From Batrachochytrium dendrobatidis JAM81 (taxonomy: Eukaryota > Chytridiomycota > Chytridiomycetes > Rhizophydiales): 43,643 bases of DNA. Below, in pieces: positions 20,799-32,974 of the stretch. The first letter of the stretch is position 1, and every line of letters starts with the position of its first letter. Below the pieces are notes generated by a model. It saw only the letters and a list, made by a program, of their open reading frames with translations. It was not told the DNA's origin and did not search any database. Location: positions 1,446,670 to 1,490,312 of the forward strand of contig NW_006281103.1 of assembly GCF_000203795.2 (NCBI RefSeq). Direction: 5' to 3'. A program made the translations under genes and the position numbers.

Positions 20799-23195
20799 TC
20801 AAAACGATATATTTACAGATCGTCTGTGTAGAAACGAAAAGGCTTTAAACACGGGAGTTGTACTTGAATTGTAGGGTTGACCATCCTCTGGACCAGCACG
20901 ACTGCTTAAATCCATTTGTGAATTTTTGTCTACTCCGCCAGCAAGTCCGATTACTCTGTCAATGTCACCCAATACATGGTTTTGATCATGGTCGGTGCGA
21001 AAGAATCCAACAACTTCGATTTTAGACTGGTCGACTAATTTACTCTCACCAACAGCCAGGAGATCATACACATCACCACCACTTGGCAAGGATACATCAA
21101 CAGTACTAGCGCGAGTTTCGCCAACCGCTTCATTTTGAACAGTCGAAATTTGGAGTGGAGTGTGTCGCGATTCTTTATGTGGCTTACTAGATACTAGACT
21201 GGACAGGATTCCTGAACTGGCAAATGCACCTTTGTTGTTGATACTAATTGGAGCAGGTTGAGAACTAGTTCTTGGAATAGTAGTTGACGGTGCAGTTGGT
21301 ACTTCTTCTAATCGCTCTTCGGATATTCTTACATTAAGACGAGGCATTGTTCCACTTGCAAAAACAGCTGTACCAGCACGAAAGTCACAGCTTACCAATG
21401 AGGAAATAAATGACTTTCTACGCTCATCTTTAGATTGCTTGTCAAGCTTGATATGCATAGAGGGTTGACAATCTGCTCCAGCAATGCTTTGACGCTGTTT
21501 TTGAGTTCGTGATAACCAAGATAAAGGAGCATTCATAGCCGGATCTGAAAGTGATCGATGCAATTCCGAAAGTGGTAAACACGGCAACGAATCGACATGA
21601 CCAACACGTACACTATGAGCAATTTGATCAACCTGTTCAGTCATATTAACATTCAAGTTTTTTTCAATTTGTTTACTAGCGTTGCTTTTGGCCTCGGTTT
21701 TTTCTGGAAACAACTTTACATTTGCATTGTGATCCACATTCAACATTTCGTCAACTGAGATGCTGAGGATATCGTCTACATCGCGAACTTGTACTTGAAC
21801 ACTATTCACTGCTTGCTCGCATTGCAAATCATTGATTCCAATTTGAAGAATTTGGTCTACATCAATCTGGGTGGTTGGGAATTTCACAGATACCAATCTT
21901 GCTACTCCATGCGAATTCATATCAGGGACTTTAGGAGCCATATGTGTATCATTCAAAGGAGCAGTTTTTACATGTTGATCAGGATGTGCTGGCAACAATG
22001 AATTCAACCCAATTAGTACAATTGTTTTGACGAATAAAATACCCAATGCAATGTACAATTAGATATGATACTTACTTGGATTCAAATTTTTTACTGGTTG
22101 TGTAGAGAGAGTGGGGTTAGTATCTTGAGATGCTTTATCTCCAGATACCATTTCCAGCGACATGGATCGAGAACTTTCATCCACGACTGACAAAGACATC
22201 ATTTGTGCAGAAGCACTCAGTGACAAAAACGAATCCATATCAGTTGTTTTGGGAGTAGTTTTTTGATTTATATCCTGTATTAGAGGAGTTTTTGTACTGT
22301 TTCGTTGATACCCAGAGCTATTTCCAGTAGTGTCAGATTCTCCTCGCGGACGTGAGCGTGTACCAGATGCAATAGATGATTTGCTTGCGGGATGCATGGA
22401 TGGAGATGTGCGAGCCAATGAACCTTGAGCAAACTCGATACTTTGTGTAAGCTCATGATGACCTACAATTTAGCATCGATGGTCAGATTAAACTAGACAT
22501 CACAAGACATTGGCGTAATAATGTGTAGCATGCCCAATGCAGCCAAGACAGTTGCAACAACAAATCATGTAAATATATTTACTGGATGCATCGTTGCTTA
22601 TCCCACAGACAGGATTAGTTGTACTGCTGCCAATTCCTTGATTGCTGGCCGTGGTTTCAACATTGGCGCGCTCGCCCAGTTTAGCTTTACTTCCGCTCTT
22701 ACTGCCATGACCACCAAAATAAAGCTTATACTGGTTTGGACTGATATTTGTATCGGTTGTATTGGATCTTGGTCTATTGGTTTCTCTTGCACTACTTCCT
22801 GTCATGAGTTGTAAAATACTTCTTCCTATAATATGTCCATCATTTTTATCCGCTGCAGCCAGAGTGGGCGATGTAGTGGATGGTAATGGCAGTTCTGAGC
22901 TGCTTCCGGTTCTATTAGCATGATATTTATGCTGATAATTAGAGTGTTGGTATGAATGTCCCAATGCATTATGCTGCAAGGCAGTTCGACTTGACATTGG
23001 GTCTGAATGCGGCATGCTCGCTGTAGGCGACGTTATACTTGGTTTACTTGCTGAGAAAATAGACAGTCTTTGGCCGTGAATATCAATAGAATGTCGATGG
23101 TTCATATTTTCCTTTATGGAATAAGCTGCTTCTAATATTGCATCAATATCGGTTGGAGGCAACGATTCACTTTCAATAGTCGAGCTATCCATCAT
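20799..23195 (-). CDS. Ser/Thr-rich protein of unknown function
   Basis: Three exons (23195-22583, 22462-22076, 21988-20799) join in phase to 729 aa. Intron 2 shows a clear TACTAAT branch site before TTGCCAG, and intron 1 ends TTGTAG. The product is mostly low-complexity and Ser/Thr/Pro/Gln-rich, with no signal peptide or membrane segment. Short ordered-looking stretches include PPTDIDAILEAAYSIKENMN at the start and QIDVDQILQIGINDLQCEQA in the middle. Many S/T-P and R-x-x-S sites suggest a phosphorylated cytosolic or nuclear protein; that is inference. I recognise no family. It is followed head-to-tail by nothing related; the upstream NELF-C/D gene ends 70 bp before its start. Confidence 0.7.
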
Positions 23196-23264
23196 TGCCG
23201 AATATAAGAAATGCTAAATAATTTGGAACAAACAATTCCAATTCTCAAACTTGTTCATTTTGGT

Positions 23265-25205
23265 TTAAAGGCATTCAAGAATTTCTTTGGCTTTAGATAA
23301 TTGCTCGTCTGGTAATATGTCCAGCTTAATTGCATGTTCTGTATTACGTTTTACCAAATATCAAGTTAGTGTTTTTTCAAACTATTCCAACAGTAAGCAG
23401 TATATTGAGTGATGCATGGACTTGCCAAGAAATTGCTGAATGGCTGTTTGATCATGCTGAGATGTTGAGGAAATGTGATCCAACAGATCAATAATCATCC
23501 AAACATGAGTGGGGTCATGTGGAGTATCAATTTGCGAAAGCAGCTAGTGTCATGTTGTATTATTAGTACATGTAGTATCAAATAAAAGGTATATTCTGAT
23601 TCAACTTACAGTATTTAAAAAATACAACAGAAGCGAATCATCAATTTGGTGCGCATTGGATGTCAAGTAGGTGAATATGGGCAGCACAAAGCCAGTTTTG
23701 ATCAGTAGAATAAAATGGTCAAGAAATCTCTCACGAAATTGAATCTGAAAAATAGCTTATTGTTAGACAAATGGAATGTGTATTTCATCAGATTGAATCT
23801 ACAACGTACTGCTACAAGTGGAGTAATCTTTTGATACTCGTGCTCAAAAAGCATCTTCCACACTGAAAACACATGTGATCGTTGCTCAGGATTTCGAATT
23901 GCCATCTATTTTTATATAAAAATCAGTATGCAGACTATTCAAGTTTACTAGAAAACAAAATTCAATCATTACCTCGTCGAGAATATAAAAAATGGGTGGA
24001 GCGTCACCAAGAGTAAATGAGATCCATTCGTAAAAGTCGGGATCAAACAATCGTTGCTTGATCCAATGCAGCAGCCCCATTGAAAGAACAGGTTCATCAA
24101 TTGCAGAAAAGAATTTAACCAATTGATCTTGCATCTGAGCCATGGATGTAACACGAATCAGTACACCATCAAATGCCTCGAGCTGTTCATACAACGGAAT
24201 CACGGCTTTTGTATCTACAATGGTTGGGTCTGGACTTGAAACGATGGTTGCTGATGCGTATGCCAGAAGCCATAGTTTTTCTTGGCGGTAATTGTTGGAT
24301 CGACCCGGAATAAAGCAATCAGCTATCAGTGCGTTCATGATGGTAAATGAGCGCAATAATTCCACTGGTGGTGGAGTCAATCCTTTGTAAGCTCTGTGTA
24401 GTTTGATGATGTCACCTGCTGTAGGTTTTCCAAGAGCATGTATGCTAATTAATGATGTAACCACATCTAGAGGCAGATCATCAGAATATTTGACAATATC
24501 CGACAGCATTTGAGCCCTGAATAATCCAAAATATAGCATGATTAATGGAATGATATTAAGATATATACAAGGCTCCGATGCCAATAATAAGCCGACTGAT
24601 CTGATTGCAGTCGGATTCATGTAAAATAGTACTTGAAATAATAGTGATTATAAAACACAATGCACTCAACTCTTGATTAGAAGCTGCTAGGGTTTGCAAC
24701 TCTTCTAAAATGCGATTGATTGGAAATCCAATATGAATACCATCATGCCATTCATTTGACAGTTGTTTGAGCAGTGCTTGAATGAACAAAAAGTTGTGAG
24801 AGTCGACAACACACAATGGCTATAATTTATACAATGTTAGATTGAACATACAGCAACAGAACAATCATGCCAACACACCTTGAGTTTATACTTCATCCAG
24901 TGAGCAAGTTGGTCCTCTGAAAGCATGGGAATTTGAACAAGAAGGTCTACTAAATATGCAGTAAAGGCAGACAGATCTTTGGCAATAGACGGAGGTTTTT
25001 TGGTATCATCGTTGCTTACAGGCTGAACAGACTGTTTTGATGGACTTTCCGGATAATTGGAGTTTTTTGAAGGACTGTTGGGCACAAGATGAAGGTCTTG
25101 TGTTGCATTTGGACTAGTGCTTACTTGTGTGTCTATCAAATGCTGTCCATAAGAAGCTGTACTATCCACTTGAAACTCTTCTTCAACAACTTCTTCATAA
25201 TCCAT
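23265..25205 (-). CDS. NELF-C/D (TH1) homologue, negative elongation factor subunit
   Basis: Seven exons (25205-24879, 24819-24569, 24516-23973, 23905-23810, 23744-23610, 23543-23426, 23338-23265) keep phase and give 514 aa; animal NELF-C/D is about 590. In animals it scaffolds the NELF complex that holds RNA polymerase II in promoter-proximal pausing. The match rests on LTPPPVELLRSFTIMNALIA and the following IPGRSNNYRQEKLWLLAYAS, then SMGLLHWIKQRL, APPIFYILDE and a helical repeat region (DHFILLIKTGFVLPIFTYL), all in the family order. The first ~95 residues are acidic and disordered. The sixth intron has a GC donor (CTTG|GCAAGT). NELF is absent from yeasts, so this is notable in a fungus. Whether other subunits exist cannot be seen here. 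Confidence 0.85.
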
Positions 25206-25264
25206 CTTCCAACTGTCTGTTCAAATTCAAGGAATGTAGATTGCATTCATTTACAATTATATTT

Positions 25265-25400
25265 CATATAAAATGACGCTTTTCCATACAACAGGATCTT
25301 GCTTTGGTCATAAACACTCTTGATTAATAGATTGTCATTCATGTCACAAGATTGGTCATTTACACTTTTATTTAGCATTCCATCTGCGTGAATACAATAA
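25265..25400 (+). repeat. Dispersed repeat, diverged copy 3
   Basis: Matches two parts of copy 1: the left part (AAAATGnCnCTTTTCCnnACA...ATCTTGCTTTGG, like 3909-3945) and the right part (CAAGATTGGT..TTTACA..TTTATTTAGCATTCCATCTGCGTGAA, like 4133-4180). The middle is missing. It starts about 60 bp upstream of the NELF-C/D start, just as the left part in copy 1 lies about 30 bp upstream of the aminopeptidase start. Confidence 0.65.
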
Positions 25401-26196
25401 TAAATACAATTCATTACTAGAATGTGTTAATCTGCGTTTTAAATTGATTTAAATTGTTGGAATGATTCATTTAAAATAACTGGTTTTTAAACTGTTGCTA
25501 GTACATATTTCAATAAGATCGAATGCTAATTGAAACTGACAAGCATTGGTACAAGTCAGAAAGTGCTTTTTTTCAGCTGAATTCAAATGCATGAAATGAA
25601 CTAGCAAATGAAGCATGATGAAAGTTGAATTGCATCGTAAAAACCAGCACAAGTTGGTTGACGCGTCTTGACATTTCACAGTGACAAAGAGAATGAGAAC
25701 AGAACAAAGATTTGACTGTTTAATTGAATGTTTGCATAAAATTCACACTTTTGTAGTTGCTTTTTTTGTAAACATTGACGGATTGTCTGCCGATTCAAAT
25801 GACAGAAATATTCATTGCTCGTGTTTCTTGTATCACGACCAGTTTGCTAAATCACTTGTGTTTAATCACTTGTGCTATTACATGTTGTCTCTTTCAATGA
25901 GCTATGTGACAACACTCATTAATTTCAATGACTGCTGAGCTTGCTAAGCTTGCTGAGCTCGGTGTTGATCTTGTTTTGACACAAGCTTTAGCATTTCCAC
26001 ATAGAATCTGTGTGCTAAACCAAAACAATCGTGTAATTTTACAAATGCATAATTCACGCTTTTAAAATACAGCAACAGCAGTCTGATGTCAACTGTTTCC
26101 AAATCATAAAGTCGAGTTTTCTGTATAACCACACATATATTTTCCATCTGTTCTCATTCTTATTGTCACTATTTTTAGCTTAAAATCAAGTCACAC
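25401..26196. other. Gene-free stretch
   Basis: About 800 bp of AT-rich sequence. The short ORFs on both strands (for example 25681-25938) have no recognisable motif and no splice support. Confidence 0.5.
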
Positions 26197-26319
26197 ATGA
26201 AGGCACAACCCGACTGTTTCAGTTATCCAACCATTACTAAACAGAATAGAATCAGCTTTAGTATTAAATATCTTTTTCAACAGAAACACATCAATAAGTC
26301 GTCGATTTACCCTGACACT

Positions 26320-27802
26320 ATGGCCAGTTTACTACCCCATTCTGTTCCAGACCATTCTTTTCCCAACAACCAGGCGAGTAGTATTGAATCTACACATCTG
26401 AGTAGCAGCTCAAAAAGTGGTCCATGCATTAAAACAGTGGAAAGCATACAATCCTATTCATACAAGGGATTAGAACCAAGACTACCAAAACCAGATTCTC
26501 CAGATTCTCCAGACCAAGCGTCGCATCAGGATGATCAAAGTCAAGCAGCAGTCGCCAAGAATGCATTGGTTGTTTTAAAACAGCCAGATAACAATAAGGA
26601 AAACGAATGCGTTGTTCAAAGAGACTTGTTTGTTCAGGTACAGTGATGAAGGTGCTTGAATCTACATGGTGTTGATGGCGAGATTCATGTCGAGTATTGA
26701 TGCGTATACATGATAATAGGATATTGCTCCGCCCAGTAAGCATTCAAAGCATCACAAGTTTATTCCTAAATCACTCTGTCGGCTGTTTGGATGCTCAAAA
26801 GCATCCGTACCAGCAACCCTATCCCCACTACAACCAGTGCCTACCAGTGTTTATCCCAACCCTGAGCCATTGGAGGCAGCTGCCTACTGGTTCGAAAAAG
26901 AGGAGTTGAGTGCTGCATTGCAATACCTCGAGATTTCAGCTACACAAGGGGATCCAGTCGGATTGTTTTTGGCTGGCATGTCTCATTCTCATGGCTGGGG
27001 TTGCGTCCAGGTGGAATCTCTGGGATTGAGATATTATCGTACAGCAGTAGACAAGACGATTGCTGCTATGCGCGATGGTGCGATTATCCTCGACAGTTAT
27101 TCAGTAGAATCGCTACATACTATTTCAAACCGTTTAACCAGTCAGAATACTGGCATTGGAAATATTTATAGTGATGCTTCTTCAGTATCAATGCGAGGAT
27201 CTGCTGTCCATCTCACTGCGACCCATCCACGCTCTTCTCTCTCCCTTCCAGATTATGCTCTCTCTGCTATGCGCATATCCAAATCAGGTACCATTGAGCG
27301 TCGTAAAAATATAGTCTCGCTAATGGCCTCCACTCCACTCCATGCCATGCTTTCCCTATGTGTTCGCGAAATCGGAATCGCATATCTGTATGGATGGGGT
27401 ATTCGTCGATCTAAAAAAACCGCTTTTGAGTTGATCAAGGTTGCTGCTGAATTGGGTGATCCAGATGCTCAACAACATCTTGGATTCTTGTATCTACACG
27501 GATCAGGGGTAAAGAAAAACAAACCACTGGCTGCACATTGGTATAGAATCTACGAACAATCTACCCACACCATACTCTACGAACCGTGGATTTGGTTTAA
27601 AAAGTATACCTCAACCACAACACCTATTCCCGTTCTATCTCCTGATGAGTTGGTGCTTCATGCGGTGGAACTGGTACACCAATCTGACATTGTTCCTATT
27701 CCTATAGGAAATAATGCACTGGATTCTCACATTCAATCCCATAACCGCAAGCGATTTAACTGGAAAAACATCTCACTTGCAATCAGACAAATATCCAACT
27801 AG
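26320..27802 (+). CDS. Sel1-repeat protein
   Basis: Exon 1 (26320-26637) joins exon 2 (26741-27802) in phase 0 to give about 459 aa. An upstream in-frame ATG at 26197 would add 41 residues. The N-terminal ~145 residues are disordered and Ser/Pro-rich. Two Sel1-type TPR-like repeat regions follow: near residues 150-215 (ALQYLEISATQGDPVGLFLA, then HGWGC) and 312-378 (IGIAYLYGWGIRRSKKTAFE, then GDPDAQQHLGFLYLHGSGVK). Such fungal proteins act as adaptors, for example in chitin synthase or septation control; the specific role here is unknown. The acceptor AGTAAG at 26740 is non-ideal but is the one that keeps phase. Convergent with the cation exchanger gene. Confidence 0.8.
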
Positions 27803-28222
27803 TCTTATCTTGTTGCATACTATTTATTAGAAATTGATGGCCATCTTGCATCCACAGGAAATTCAGCACTTTGCAAAGATTTACATTTCAACCTAGACCA
27901 TCTTTTTCCACTCAACACCAGCAGTTTATTTTCACCCACTGCTATGATTGTGCTTAATATCAATAAATTGCTCAATGTTTGCATTTACTCTTTTGTAGTG
28001 TGTTTGGTTTCTAAAGTCAAGATTAGAATGTATGGTGTGCAAAAGACATGTCAGGGGTTGTACAGACCACTGTATTTCATCATGCGCGATCATCTCCAAT
28101 TATATAATTTAATCCCATCACTTTGAATAGAAACCAAAAGTTAAACTACTGCCAGAATAAAAATGTTTATAAAATAATCTTGTTGAATACAATCAACCCA
28201 TTCCAACACTGTTTAACCCAAT
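27803..28222. other. Intergenic, between convergent 3' ends
   Basis: 420 bp between two stop codons, AT-rich, presumably the 3' UTRs. No gene seen. Confidence 0.6.
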
Positions 28223-31200
28223 TCAAATACCAAAGAGTAGTCCATCCATGCCTTTTGGGACAAAGAAAAACGCTGCCATCAGCATCGAATAACTCAATAA
28301 TAAAATAGCTCCCTTGAAATAGTTGCTCTTGCCTTCAATGTAGATATAGGTCAAGAGAAACATGGCAAACATGACCGAGTAAAAATCCCAGTTGGGAAAA
28401 ACAAGAGTAAAGTTTTGCGATTCGACACCTTCGCCATGACCACTATTTAATGATCCAGATAAAGACGCCGTGTCCATGGCTGATCGTTTCAGTAGAGAAG
28501 GTTCACCCATAGCTGCATTAAACAGGTGCATGACCATTTCAAATACAGCATGAATGGCTTTTCCAACATATCTGAATGGCAGTTTGGTTTCTGACAAGAC
28601 AGCCGAATTGATGCTGGCAGATGCAATTGGACTAGGCATGGTATTCAAGGATATCATGCTAGGCACTGATTCTACAAAAGATTGAGAATGACCATACCAT
28701 TCCCACACGGCAGAAAAGGCTACCAAAGCCGGAATTTGCAACAAAGCAACTTGTATGGCATACGCCGACCCAATTTCCAACGACAGTACAATGTTTCCAT
28801 TCACTGCAAACGCAATAGCATTGTAAAACTCGGTGATGGTGGGAACAATGGCAAAAATAGTCAATCCCAATGTTTTTTCATCCATAGGAAACGTTTCTAA
28901 AACAAAGTCGATTGAATCAATCAAAACTTCTGCAATGATCGAGTAAAGAACAGTGCATGCAAGCAGTACCAATGCTGATTTAAAAGAACTCCAACCAGGA
29001 TTGTCATGACCACCTTCTTGATCGGATTCATCAGATTCAGATCGAGCAGAAGAAGCATCATCGCGACCACCTGATGGGCGATGAGGTAAGGCGGCAACGC
29101 GTTGTCGAGGACTGGAAGTGCCATGATGTAGGTCGGTTGTCAAGTTTGATGCATGCAACAGTTGTGTTATCGTTGGGCCTGCGACTGAATGGGGTCGAGA
29201 ATTGGGTGAGCCCAAATTGGCATCTTGAAGAGCACGACGTCGAAGTTTTGCTCTAGTGGCTGGTGAGTAATTTGGAGAAGATGAGTCTGGACGACGCTGT
29301 TGGAGAAGTGTAGATGCAGTCAGTGGGTTGGCATTTGTATTACCACCCATAGCATGAGTGGACGATTGCAAAGGCAGGGCTGGAGAACCAATACTATGAT
29401 CGATTGGAAGCTGCGATGGTCCAATAGAAAGAGGACGAGGAGAAAGAATCCCCGATGCAGAAGTGCGCCGGGAAAACATTTGCACAAGACCATCTGGGAT
29501 TGTAATGCGAGGAGTAGTCTTTGGTTTCTTTTTTGGATAAATTTTACTTGCATGAGTTCCAAGAGAAAACCAAAGTCCAACCGCATAGGTAAGAACCAAA
29601 ACAATCGCACAGAAATACATGAGTGGTTTTGTCGACGTGAGATAAACGTGGTCTCTGGATGGAGGAACCTTGCTGATTGAGCATTGTCTGCAACTTGAGT
29701 TTGTAGAATCAGATGCCATTGTCACAATGGTTTGGGCAAGATTAGAGCCTCGAACATGACAGTCGGAGCAGTAGATCTGGACTGACCCATAAATGGTCTG
29801 AAATAGAGTGGGTGTAAATACTCCAATTACGGCAACCACCATCATAGTGCTAGTAACACCAGCACTTTTTGCATTGAATCGCTGTTCTTTACGAACCAAT
29901 CCACCAGAAAACATGGCAACACCAGGAAGTGCAAGCAAGCCAGCTAAAAAGGAACCAATGATCGACCCTTCAACCAGCTGGTTTTTTCCTTCCATCAATG
30001 CAATGATGTATAGAATAATTTCAATAATACTGCCAAAGGTAGCATTAATGACCGAACCAATTGCTACAGATCCCGTGTGGGCAGTAATGCTAGAGACTGC
30101 CATGCCAATAAAGTATGCAAGTGGGATCACACTCAGTAACGCAAACACAAAGATTGGACCATGACCAGCAATGCCAGTGTATCCATTGCTTGGGCCAATG
30201 ACATAAAAGTCAAACAATGTAAATGCAATCATGAAGAGCAAGTTGATAAAGATGATGTTTGTGCCATCCACCGTGTACTTGTAATAAGCAAATCCCATTG
30301 AGTGATAAGTGCACAGCACAATTTCATATTCGCTGTCTAGTAAAGGAATGGAAGATGACATGGATGAAAATATCGAGTTGCTTTCAGGAAGGTAGAATCG
30401 CTGAGTTCGGCGCGTAGGTGCAATATCGGCTGTTGCATGAGCGGGAGTGTTTGGATGATTCGAGTTTTGAGCGTGTATATTTCCATGAGCAGATGATTCA
30501 TGGGATTCCAGGTTGGATTCAAAATGCGATGATGGCAGAGGATCCGTTTCATTAGTGCTTACTGGACGCCAAAAGAAGACGCTTTTTGGACGAGGTCTTG
30601 AATATGAACGTGCTGTATTGCGAACAGGCAAAGGAGTCCCTGCTGATGAAGATTCGCCATCTAAACCCGAGGTAAAACTAACTGCATTGGCAGCAGTGTT
30701 TTGCTGTAGCTTTTCATCGGCATTCTGAGCGTCAGTAGATGCTGGATTGGAAGTATCTTGGCAGAATTCATTCTGTCCAGGTTGATATTCGCTAGCATAA
30801 TGGGATGAAAGCTGTAGCGGATGACGCAGTAGATGACGAAGCAACACATAGGTAAGTCTTGCCATGGGAACAGGAAAGATGAAGAAAAAGCAAATAGCGC
30901 TGACAATCAAATGAACAGGTGCGATAATCAAGAGAGCCACAACGTAAAATGTAAATCCAGAAAATCCAGCATTCCAAGTACGTCTGACAAAACAAGGAAC
31001 CCAAGATGGCCAAGAGTAGTGATCGTGACGACCAACACCAAGAGAAAACTCTGTTAGTAGATCTTGTAGTTCACCTCCTTCCAAATGCCCATTGACATAG
31101 TATGAGCCATCGGCTTGAACACTACGAGCACCATGATTAGATGATTGTAATGGATCATTGATGTCAATGCCTACGTATTCTTGGGCAGGATGAGGGATTG

Positions 31201-32584
31201 GATTCGAGTCCATGGTAGCAGCATTATCCACGACTTGTTCAAAAACCATATGATAACCCTTTTTCTTTGCAATAAACTTGCCAAATGGCCAAAACATGTA
31301 GTCTGCTAGATTTAGTAACACCTATAATAAATGTCAGGTTTGATTCAAAAAATGAAACATGTAAAACCATAGTTTTTACACTTGTAAATAAAGCTTACCA
31401 ATGCATAATCACTGAGACGAGCCAGTTCTAAAAACATGCGTGGAAAAATAAAAAAGATGGAAGGTTTTTGAGTATGGCGAATAGATGCATTTGCATTGGG
31501 ACGTCGGTATCCAAAGACCCAACATACTCCATAACCTAAATAACCAATCAAGCATATAGGGCCCAGTATTCCAATGGCGACTATGACATAGATCAAGGCA
31601 ATCCACCAGCCAAATAACAGTGTCCAACAAAGATTATCAGGTGACAGATAAAGAAAACGAGATGAAACCGAGCCAGGAACAGAATGAAGCGCTTCGTATG
31701 ATTTGTAATCGATGCTGCGAGATTTTGGGTAAAGTGCAGGTTTCCAGATTTTCAAACCGAATGGATGACTAATATTGATTGCCTGATTACAGTAGAAAAT
31801 TAATGGCAAAGGTTAGATGAATGGAATCAAGTGTGTCAATACACATAGAAGAATGAATGGAATTAATATGGCAAGTTGTCACTTGGGATTGGTCCACATC
31901 ATGGATTATATTTAAATCATTCATGACAACTCGCTGGTTACATGAAACCACAAGAATGCAAAGCCTTTGATCACAAACCTCTTGAACATCCCTGACAGTT
32001 GTTTCCTCGTTTTCATCATCATAGCTAGTCTCTAAATGCTCATTGTTCAAGTCATCTCCATCTGTAAGCTGGCCGTCTTGAACGGTGTCCTGATTTTCAA
32101 AATCCAAATCTTCTGATGCGGAACAAGAGTCTGATTCGTTAATAGTTTTACTATAGGAAGCATCAACAGGCCGTTGAGTGTGAGCACGATAGTCTTTAAT
32201 AGTACTGTCCTCATAGTCAGTATCAAAGCCAGGCTCTCTGAGCATACTCGAAGGGGTCATGACGGCAGTGGCACTGGGACTGTGATCTTTAGCTGATCGT
32301 TGCTGGTGGCGACGTTTGAGTTTAGAAGTGGTCAATTTCGTATTGGATTGATGAGTAGAAAGTGTATTAGTTTCTGGTTGTAAAGGTAGTTTAGGAGTAT
32401 TACAGTCGGATTGAGGTTTAATCTGGTCGATTTTAGCAGTTTCTGTTTCAATTCCTGTAATTTCTGTTTCGATTCCTGTAATTCCTGTAGTCTCTGGTTC
32501 AATCCCAGTCTCAATACTATCCTCTGCAGTACTCTGCTCCTTTCCCTTTCCCTTCTTTGATGTTAGTTTAAATCCAAGCGGCAT
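28223..32584 (-). CDS. VNX1-type vacuolar cation/proton exchanger (CaCA family)
   Basis: Three exons (32584-31883, 31782-31399, 31321-28223), all joined in phase 0, give 1394 aa. Residues 1-234 are a hydrophilic, acidic cytosolic tail. Exon 2 holds the family-specific start of the membrane part (VPGSVSSRFLYLSPDNLCWT, then a hydrophobic pair) and exon 3 begins LLNLADYMFWPFGKFI, as in Vnx1-like proteins. The exchanger core has two alpha repeats: GSVINATFGSIIEIILYI near residue 780 and IVPTITEFYNAIAFAVNGNI near residue 1190. Between them lies a ~200-residue Ser/Arg/His-rich loop. The family exchanges Na+/K+ or Ca2+ for protons across the vacuolar membrane; the substrate here is not certain. Yeast Vnx1 is ~900 aa, so tail and loops are expanded. 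Confidence 0.88.
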
Positions 32585-32649
32585 TTCAAACTTGGAATTC
32601 TGATTTTGTTCAAACTTTATTCAACGCGATTTTAAACTCATCATATTAC

Positions 32650-32655
32650 CACGTG
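32650..32655. promoter_or_regulatory. CACGTG E-box-type site
   Basis: A palindromic CACGTG (in context ACCACGTGATCA) lies 66 bp upstream of the exchanger start codon. It is a common fungal bHLH binding core; function here is inferred from position only. Confidence 0.3.
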
Positions 32656-32974
32656 ATCAATAGTTGACTTTTGATTTTATTATTCTGCTAGCAAACATAC
32701 CGTTTCTGTGTGCATGATACTCAAAGACTAGAAAAATAACGCATAATTGAATATTTGTAACTTGTCAAGACATTACAGCAAATGACTCAATGAGTATAGC
32801 TATCAGGATGTGGTTGAGTATTCATTTGGTTTTATACAAAAGTGAAACAAGCTTTTGTGATTAGTTTATATATCTCACAATCATCACTAGTACAACACTT
32901 TTATACATTGTTGTAATAGATTTTCATTTATTATATTGTAAAAACAATCAAATCAATATACTTGATTCAAATAT

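Noticed and set aside
25681..25938. 85-aa plus-strand ORF between NELF-C/D and the Sel1 gene
   Set aside because: Composition resembles the surrounding AT-rich DNA; no homology recognised.
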